Assembly: GCA_011032825.1 (NCBI GenBank) | Contig: JAADJZ010000043.1 | Location: 20,250-84,249, forward strand | From: Massariosphaeria phaeospora | Taxonomy: Eukaryota > Ascomycota > Dothideomycetes > Pleosporales | Reading direction: 5' to 3' | DNA length: 64,000 nt | Shown: in pieces, positions 57,919 to 64,000 of the stretch | How the letters are laid out: each line of letters begins with the position of its first letter | How positions within the stretch are numbered: position 1 is the first letter of the stretch | Translations under genes and position numbers: made by a program | The notes under the pieces: generated by a model | Database searches by the model: none | Told to the model about the DNA's origin: nothing | Seen by the model: the letters and a program-made list of their open reading frames with translations, nothing else

Positions 57919-59075
57919 ATGCTTTTACCATTGGATTCTCTAGAAATACTCACAGTTGTAGACAACGAGGTAGACCCTATTTCGCCAGCACCCTCGTGCG
58001 TGTCGGCGAGTGGAAGGCTTGGGGATGTGGGATTTACGAAGGGCAAAGATGTTGCTGGAGAGCGAGGTGGCGGTGAGGGAGTGGTAAAGGAGATTAGCAT
58101 GGAGCAGCTGTGCTGTGGGGCTCATGGGTTGAGTTTGGTAATTGTGAGTCGGAGTGATTCCTGACAAAAGAAATGTCTAATATTTCTAGACCGGCACCCG
58201 CAACAACAAAGCTCGAACCCTACTCTTCGACACGGGACCCACGGAATCCATTTGGTCTGCCAACGCTTCCCGTCTTACTCCTCCACTTCGATACATTTCC
58301 CACATTCACCTGAGCCACTGGCACCGCGACCACTCGGGCGGAATACTCGCTGCCCTGCGCGCCATTACCTCCGCAAAAAGCTCCGTCTCCTATTCTAAAA
58401 CCACAGTCGACTTGCACCCCTCGCGGCCAACATACCGCGGCGTATCCACGTCCATGGGCGTTCTTTCCTTGGAAGCAGATCCTACCTTCCAGGAAATCGA
58501 GGACGCGGGCGGCAAAGTCGAGAAATTGGATGCGGCGCACGAGATTCTAGAGTCGTATTTCCTCGTGTCTGGCGAAATACCAAGGGTTACGGAGTATGAG
58601 CATGGGATCAAAGGGGGTGTGAGGTTCGAAGAGGGGAGTGGAGATGGGGAGGGGAAGTGGATGACTGATGAACTGATCTTGGACGAGCGCTTCGTAGTGT
58701 GTCACGTCAAAGGTACCAGTCTTATACACCCTTCCCAGCTAATTCTCGAAGCTCTTCCTGCTAATCGAGTATGCTCCATTAGATAAAGGCCTCGTCCTCT
58801 TCACGGGATGCTCTCACGCCGGCGTCGTTAACGTAGCGAAACATGCGTTGACTCTGACTTCGGACTCTGTTCCTCTCTACGCGATAGTAGGCGGCTATCA
58901 CCTCGCGGATGCCCTGGCCTCTCAGATCAGCGCTACTGTTCGGGATTTGAAGGAGTTGGGTGTAAAGGTGTTGCTCGCAGGGCATTGTACGGGGTGGCGC
59001 GCAAAGTTCGAAATCGAGAAAGAGATGCCTGGGGTGCTGGTGCCGAGTTTTGTGGGTATCAAAACAGTTATCTAG
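57919..59075 (+). CDS. MBL-fold metallohydrolase
   Basis: Metallo-beta-lactamase-fold hydrolase resembling the archaeal/bacterial family annotated near dihydropterin-ribofuranosyl-aminobenzene phosphate synthase; fungal substrates are unknown. Three exons: 57919-58143, 58190-58712 and 58783-59075 (346 aa); introns 46 and 70 bp. The zinc motif is intact: HWHRDH (His118, His120, Asp122, His123) after TLLFDTGPTESIW. Later metal-ligand blocks are LFTGCSHAGVVNVAKHAL and the C-terminal GGYHL...LLAGHCTGWRAK. Start chosen at MLLPLDSLEILTVVDNEVDP, since homologues begin close to the VVDNE block. No signal peptide. Unlike the 44-kb relative, this one keeps all ligands. Confidence 0.86.
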
Positions 59076-59509
59076 GAGTAGCCAGGTGAGTTGGGCATCT
59101 GGTTTTGGAGTTCATGTGGTTATGCGTTATGCTTGAGGATAATAACGTTATGGGGATGAGCCGCTAAGCTGATCTCAAGGTTCCAGCGTTACGCAACCCC
59201 TCTATTATATCAAGACTTAGATTTGTTGTTAAAGAAATCTCAAGTCAGGTGCATAACGACTGCACCCCCCTGGCAGAATTCATTTCCGATGACGATAGAT
59301 TTGAGGGGATCCTCTTGACAGTATAGGACTTTCTAGCAATAGGTAAAGAGTGTACCTATACCTTTGCAAAGCCCTATTGTATCTAGTATACTAGGCATTG
59401 TCTAAGCAAAGCCTACATATAGACGTAAGAGGGTAAGGTCACCTAGGTGGGTATCGGAAATACCCCACAAGCCCCGGCACGACCTCACCGACGCCATCCT
59501 CTCCATATC
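59076..59509. other. Intergenic with dispersed repeat copy B
   Basis: 434 bp between two converging genes. AT-rich in its second half and containing the second copy of the dispersed repeat. No gene. Confidence 0.6.
59312..59408 (+). repeat. Dispersed repeat, copy B
   Basis: Starts CTCTTGACAGTATA and shares three blocks at nearly constant spacing with 24702-24788. I estimate roughly 75-80% identity by eye. Same orientation. Confidence 0.75.
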
Positions 59510-60754
59510 TCAAATCCGATACACCAACCCGGTATTCGCACTCACCTGATCCTGACACAGCGCCTCCCACCCCTGCTCCCACGCTTTCAACCCCTCACCC
59601 CACTTCAACTGCACGCCCGGGACCCCTCCCGCAGCCTTGAACTCGTCGTATCTTGCATAGAATTCCTCAAAATACTTATCGGCTGCAAGCGCGATTCCCT
59701 TCTCCCGAAGCTTCGAGGCATTGACGAACGCGACGCCGTCGAACTTTGCCAAAAACGCTGACGAGTCCTCGGGATTCTGCGGCTTGGTCACACCGCCAAC
59801 ACCCACCAAAGCATATGTGTTGGGCGCAGAGAGGCCCTTGAAGGTATTGTTCCAGGCAGCGCCTGCGCCTTCACGAGCTCCGAAGTCGACGATAACGGTG
59901 CGATGGGGAGTCTGCTTCGCAATCTCCTCTTTGGTGGATTTGTCGTCAGTGTATAGGACGACTTTGTCGTAAAAACCAGTGTTTTCCACTAGCGACTTTG
60001 ATGTTATAGAGCACACGCCGATTACAGCTCTGGGTTGGTGCTGTTTGGGTCGATTATGCCTGAGCTGGTGCGCGAACGATACTCCTGTCTTGCCGCTCGC
60101 AGAGAGCACGATGACTGTTGCATCGGCGAGGTTTGCGTCGGCGGCGGTCCATTCACCCTCGCCACCGGGATGAATACGGTTTTCATCGGTCCAGGCAAAG
60201 CCGTAGCAATTCATATTGTACGACGTAGCGAACAGGCCTTGCATGAGGGAGTCCCAGCCCAGGAAATCTAACGTCTTCGTCCTTTCGAGCTCGTCGAGAG
60301 GTGGACAGATCTGGTAACGGTTGTAGATGATCCAGAGATGTTGACGATGGGGGTTTGTGACTCTGATCTGGTTTTTGAGCCCGGTCTTCTCGACCGTGAC
60401 ATCTTCTGGTAGGGTTGCGATCGGAAGAAATCCGTAGACGGTTTTACCCACGGCGATGCCGGGTACGGTAGATTCGATGATCTCAGCATATCCCCAGGCA
60501 GAGATACGGCCGTAAGTTGCACGATCGTTGTATGGAGCTGGGGTGTTGGTAGGTTGGGGATAGGTGTCCCACCAGCCGAGGACGTGACCCAATTGCGCAT
60601 ACGCGAAGTTGTTTGTTGTGAGGCCGAGGATTTTCGTTTGCAGACGGAGTGATGATGGAGCGAGGAGAGGGAGATGGTCCGATGGGAGGGTTACAAGGCG
60701 ATGCTTTGAATAATTGGCCTTGTCTAGGATGTGGAGAACTGGTGGGGAGGCCAT
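59510..60754 (-). CDS. DUF2855 family protein
   Basis: Single exon, 414 aa. Matches the DUF2855 family of fungi and bacteria, which has no assigned function and resembles medium-chain dehydrogenases in layout. Conserved-looking blocks: NNFAYAQLGHVLGWWDTYP, YGRISAWGYAEIIESTVPG, VGKTVYGFLPIA, and a Rossmann-like stretch TVIVLSASGKTGVSFAHQL (SxSGKTG) followed by VIGVCSITSKSLVENTGFYD. The end LKAWEQGWEALCQDQVSANT is typical. No signal peptide or membrane segment. It is the last gene before the right AT-rich compartment, about 490 bp away. NAD(P) binding is likely (inference). Confidence 0.88.
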   Translation of the reverse strand: MASPPVLHILDKANYSKHRLVTLPSDHLPLLAPSSLRLQTKILGLTTNNFAYAQLGHVLGWWDTYPQPTNTPAPYNDRATYGRISAWGYAEIIESTVPGIAVGKTVYGFLPIATLPEDVTVEKTGLKNQIRVTNPHRQHLWIIYNRYQICPPLDELERTKTLDFLGWDSLMQGLFATSYNMNCYGFAWTDENRIHPGGEGEWTAADANLADATVIVLSASGKTGVSFAHQLRHNRPKQHQPRAVIGVCSITSKSLVENTGFYDKVVLYTDDKSTKEEIAKQTPHRTVIVDFGAREGAGAAWNNTFKGLSAPNTYALVGVGGVTKPQNPEDSSAFLAKFDGVAFVNASKLREKGIALAADKYFEEFYARYDEFKAAGGVPGVQLKWGEGLKAWEQGWEALCQDQVSANTGLVYRI

Positions 60755-61244
60755 TATATCTGATAGTAAGCAGATGGCAGGTATGAGAGAAAAAGAGGGA
60801 TCATAGATTCATGCTGAGGAAAAACCGGACATCCTCGAGCCCCCTTTATAGCTGACTGTTCAAGCTTTTTTCGTCATGCATAACGTTATCTGTTCCGCAC
60901 AGGTCTAGCGGGTAGATGGAAGACCATATGCGATAGCGGCAATTGACGGCTGTGAGAATCCATACTTCTAATCAGACATCCGTTTTCTGTAGACCCTAGA
61001 CTCAAAGAGGAACATGGTTGGTACGAACTGGACGGCCCCAGAAACGATGGATATCTCGAAGGAGTTAGTACATTATGGTAGCTTGATTCGGATCCTACCG
61101 GATGGCGCAGTTTCTGGGTTGAGAACAAGATATGTATGCGGACCGGCATTGAGGTTAGAGCGAGGTCGGGATTTCGGCACCTGTGAATGTGAAAATACTC
61201 GTCGCCTGCGCAAACTACATTACCGTACTTATTTCAAATACTTT
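60755..61244. other. Intergenic at right compartment boundary
   Basis: About 490 bp containing the DUF2855 promoter. A 77-codon open frame at 61014-61247 has no family signature. Composition switches to AT-rich near 61,210-61,250. Confidence 0.5.
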
Positions 61245-61439
61245 TAAATGTGCTATAACTGCAGCGTAACGCGAAAGTGTTTATGTTAATATCACTACCT
61301 CTACTTACTCTATTAGCGGCGGCTACTTTCGCTAAAATGTAATAACGTAATCCACTACTAAGTAGAACACTCTACTAAGTAGAACAGTTTCTGCCAAGAA
61401 CTTCTACTTCTTTATCAACGCAACATGTTTTAACAACAA
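61245..61439. other. Start of right AT-rich compartment
   Basis: AT-rich sequence with a direct pair of a 15-bp unit, CTACTAAGTAGAACA, at 61355-61369 and 61372-61386; each unit contains a near-palindrome CTACTaAGTAG. It may be the end of the pogo-like element that follows, but I could not pair it with another terminus. Confidence 0.45.
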
Positions 61440-61956
61440 AACGCGCAATTATCTAACTAAAAAAGCAAAATTTAGCTTTCTTTTTTTGCTTATAGTAGCT
61501 AACAATTCTAAAGCTTTTAACGCGCTGCTAAAGCATTTAAAGTACTTTTTATAACACTTTTTTGCTAACGCAAAAAAGTTACGCATTGCTTTGAAACTCG
61601 CTACGCTTAACATAAGCTTACTGCAACTAAAGAGCAAACAATTGTTTAATATATTCTTAACTTTAATTTGCAAGAATTTGCGCTCTAGCTGTGCAAAGTA
61701 GTAGATATAGCTAATAAACTGCTAGCTGTACGTAGTAGTAAGCTAGTTAGCAAGCACTAAGCTAAGCGCTTTGTAACGCGTTTAGCTAAGCTTAAAATAG
61801 CTTTTAATTAAGCAAAAAATAGGTAGAGAATACTGTAAGAAGATTTTGCGATTATTAGCGCGTAGTTTAAGCTAGTAGAGAAAACTAAAGCTAAGTACAG
61901 CGTTTATAACAACGACGTGTACAACTTTAATAAAACTAGTTTCTAAATAAACGTTA
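61440..61956 (+). mobile_element. Pogo/Fot1-like transposon, copy 4, 5' part (split by copy 3)
   Basis: One + frame reads through RIP stops as a CENP-B/Tc5-type transposase: HKLTATKEQTIV (about 61,612), then LLAVRSSKLVSKH*AKRFVT, ALCED-like *EDFAIISA*FKLV and YNFNKTSF near 61,920 (normally YNFDETGF, so Asp to Asn, Glu to Lys and Gly to Ser by G-to-A). The frame breaks at the TA at 61955-61956 where copy 3 is inserted, and resumes at 63822. Confidence 0.82.
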
Positions 61957-63821
61957 ACGTACTTTACGAGTTCGTGCACTACATAGGTTCGTACACTACT
62001 TTTGCCAAGCTCCTACCAAAACCACTCTATTCTAGCGCAAAACAGCTTAATTTGGCCTTGTATAGAGCAATATAACACGAGATATTATTTAAAGTTTACT
62101 TTTACTACTTGCTTACACGTACGCGCGTTATGCTTAGTTTAATTACACTATTTACAGCGCTTTTAAGTTAGCTTACTTCTTTTAGCGCGCACTTGCTTTT
62201 TTGCTTTTTTTTTATTACTACGCGCTCCAAACTTCTTTAGAGCAGTTAAACGAGCTTTATTTTTAACTATTAAAGTTTTTTTTGCTTAAACCTGCTTTCT
62301 TTTGTGCAATTTCTGTTGCGTAGCAGCTTTATTTGCTGCTCAAAGCTCTGCGATCTTTTTTTGCGCTAACACTAGCTTGTGCGCAATAATTGCTGCTTTT
62401 TTTAAAACTTTTTCAAAAGCTTTTACTATAAAAGTAAGCGAGCTATCTATATGCTTTTAAATTTTTGCTTTTACAAGCGTTAATTGTAACTCTAGTTTAA
62501 AAGTATTACTTAGAGTTTGCAATTGCTAAGGCTCGTAGTTAATAAGCAGTAGTAGTAATAGAGTACGCAACTAGACGTTTAGAGCTATTATAACTCGTTC
62601 TAGGTTAAATAAAACTAATTCAGCGCTTTGAAACTTTTTTTGGATATTACTAAAAGTAATTGCAGCATTGTAAGCGCGTATAAAGTATAGTAAAAACTTA
62701 AGCTTTGTAATGTAAGTAATTTAGTTACGCATAAAATCTTCGGCTTAGCGCTCGTACGCTTTTTTTTAGAAAAGCAAAACAACCTACATTAAAAAGCTGC
62801 AGAAAATGCAATAAGTGCGAAAGCATGCAAATAGTAATAATTTTGTTTTTCTTGCAGTATTGCTGGAATGCGAGCGAGTCGTAGCTCTTATAGCCGTTAA
62901 TAATAAAGAGCTAATAAGCGCTTAAAACTCTTTTCTTTGTATACTTATTAAAGTGCTTTAACTACTGCAGCCTAAGCTCGTTTGTAGTTCAGCTGTTTTT
63001 AAAAACTACAATAACTTAGTTCTAGAGCAGATTCTTTTTCTTGTACCAAGCAAAAAAGTAATAGCAGCCTTTAAAGATAATAAAGAGTAGAATAGCTTAC
63101 TTTGTTGCGTTAATGCTTTAGATAACTATTGTTTACTTTCTATTGCCTTGCTGTATTGCTTTTAGTTGTTCTCGTTTTTCTAAAGCTGTAACAACTGCTT
63201 TAGTTAATATCTAGCCTATTATAAAGCCTAACTCGTTAAAGTTGTACGTGTTTTTATTCTAGATACTATACTTAGCTTTTATGTTAGCTACTAGGCGAAA
63301 CTAGCTCTAGATAACTTTAAAATTCTTGCAAAGTGCTTTCTTGTAATTGTACTTGCGATTAAACTTTATTGTAAACTTAAAGCAGTGCATAACCTACGTA
63401 CTAAGCTAATTTAAACTAACTTAGCCTAGATTGCGCTTTGCGCGCAAGGAATTAGCTATATCAGCTACAGCTGCGAGCCTAGAAAGAAATCTACGCGAAA
63501 TAAAGTTAAGTATATGCTCAACAACTACGCTCTCTTTAGTCTTTGTTAGATTCTTTAATTTAGGCTAGCAATTTGCTTGTAGAGTTTGTTTTGCGCGTTA
63601 GTAGCTTAGTATTGTATAAGTAACTTTGTAGATAGCTGCAGCGCGTTGCAAAGAAAGTGTCGCGTTTTGTTTAAAAGCTTAAAAAGCAGTTTGTATCTAA
63701 TGCTTATTAAAAAGCTCTATCTAGTGTTGTTGTTAAGGCATTACGTATAGAGGTAGAGTTGGTAGAAGCTTGGCAAAAGTAGTGCACGAACCTGTGTAGT
63801 GCACGAACTCGTAAAGTACGT
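61957..63821 (-). mobile_element. Pogo/Fot1-like transposon, copy 3 (full length, RIP-dead)
   Basis: A 1,865-bp element with TA on both sides (61955-61956, 63822-63823) and the same inverted termini as copy 1 (CGTACTTTAC). Read on the minus strand it aligns with copy 1 along its length: for instance the blocks at 62,650-62,760 and 62,950-63,120 repeat 10,985-11,090 and (inverted) 11,860-12,030. It carries many stops. It inserted into copy 4, so it is the younger of the two. Confidence 0.88.
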
Positions 63822-64000
63822 TATTAGCTCTATAAAAGTTGTTATAAGTTTAAAAAAACGCGCTTGTTTTAAGCTAGTCTAGCTAGGTAATCGCAAGTAG
63901 GTTATAGTAATTCAAAGCATCTGCGCTACTAAGTACGCAATCTCGCTTTTTATTATCTACAAAAAACGCGTTTACATTTTAGCGTAGTACAAAAAAACTT
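63822..64000 (+). mobile_element. Pogo/Fot1-like transposon, copy 4, resumed 3' part (runs off window)
   Basis: Past copy 3, the + frame resumes as transposase: ACFKLV*LGNRK*VIVIQSI then CATKYAISLFIIYKKRVYIL, matching the family block usually reading KLVQPGNREWVTVIQ...PPFIIY. The order and orientation continue copy 4 exactly, and the element extends past the window end. Confidence 0.8.

Noticed and set aside
61014..61247. 77-codon plus-strand frame near the right boundary
   Set aside because: No recognisable domain, no clear splice partners, and it ends at the compositional junction. It could be chance.

Overview
The window looks like nuclear DNA of a filamentous ascomycete (Pezizomycotina; Dothideomycetes is my best guess, but the class is an inference). 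The reasons are short spliceosomal introns of mostly 43-70 bp with GT-AG ends and CTRAC-like branch sites, divergent H2A/H2B genes, fungal-type families (Atg4, Sqs1, Tfc4, Sys1, Grh1, TAF1, DUF2855), and transposons destroyed by C-to-T/G-to-A transitions of the kind made by repeat-induced point mutation (RIP).

The layout is two AT-rich, gene-free compartments flanking a GC-balanced gene island. The left compartment (1 to about 12,731) holds unassigned decayed DNA, one full-length Ty3/gypsy chromovirus (3156-9724; two 472-bp LTRs; 5-bp target duplication CATGT), and two pogo/Fot1-like DNA transposons in opposite orientation (9904-11766 and 11769-12731). The right compartment (about 61,245-64,000) holds a pogo/Fot1-like element split by a younger full-length member of the same kind (61957-63821). 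All of these elements carry many stops and lost catalytic residues and are dead.

The island (about 12,732-61,240) has 20 genes that I could resolve to exon level. In order they are: KGD2 (-), complex I LYR subunit NDUFB9-like (+), histone H2A (-), histone H2B (+), ATG4 (-), SQS1 (+), TFC4 (-), SYS1 (-), COA6 (+), PARG-like TIGR02452 protein (-), mitochondrial AsnRS (+), mitoferrin MRS3/4 (+), MIT-AAA ATPase SAP1-like (+), an Asn/Gly/Tyr-rich small protein (-), a beta-lactamase-fold-like protein (-), a C2H2/RING-like zinc finger protein (+), GRH1 (-), TGS1 (+), TAF1 (+) and an MBL-fold hydrolase (+). A DUF2855 protein (-) closes the island, and a 100-residue charged ORF at 49.8 kb is a further, weaker candidate. 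The content is ordinary housekeeping: mitochondrial metabolism and assembly (five genes), chromatin and transcription (H2A, H2B, TAF1, Tfc4), RNA processing (Sqs1, Tgs1), and membrane traffic or autophagy (Sys1, Grh1, Atg4). Many neighbours are divergent pairs sharing short promoters.

I found no tRNA, rRNA, CRISPR or biosynthetic cluster. The most interesting points are the nested transposons at the right edge, an antisense Cys-rich/coiled-coil reading frame inside the chromovirus, a one-base stop/start overlap between two genes at 43.9 kb, and a dispersed ~90-bp repeat found twice inside the island.
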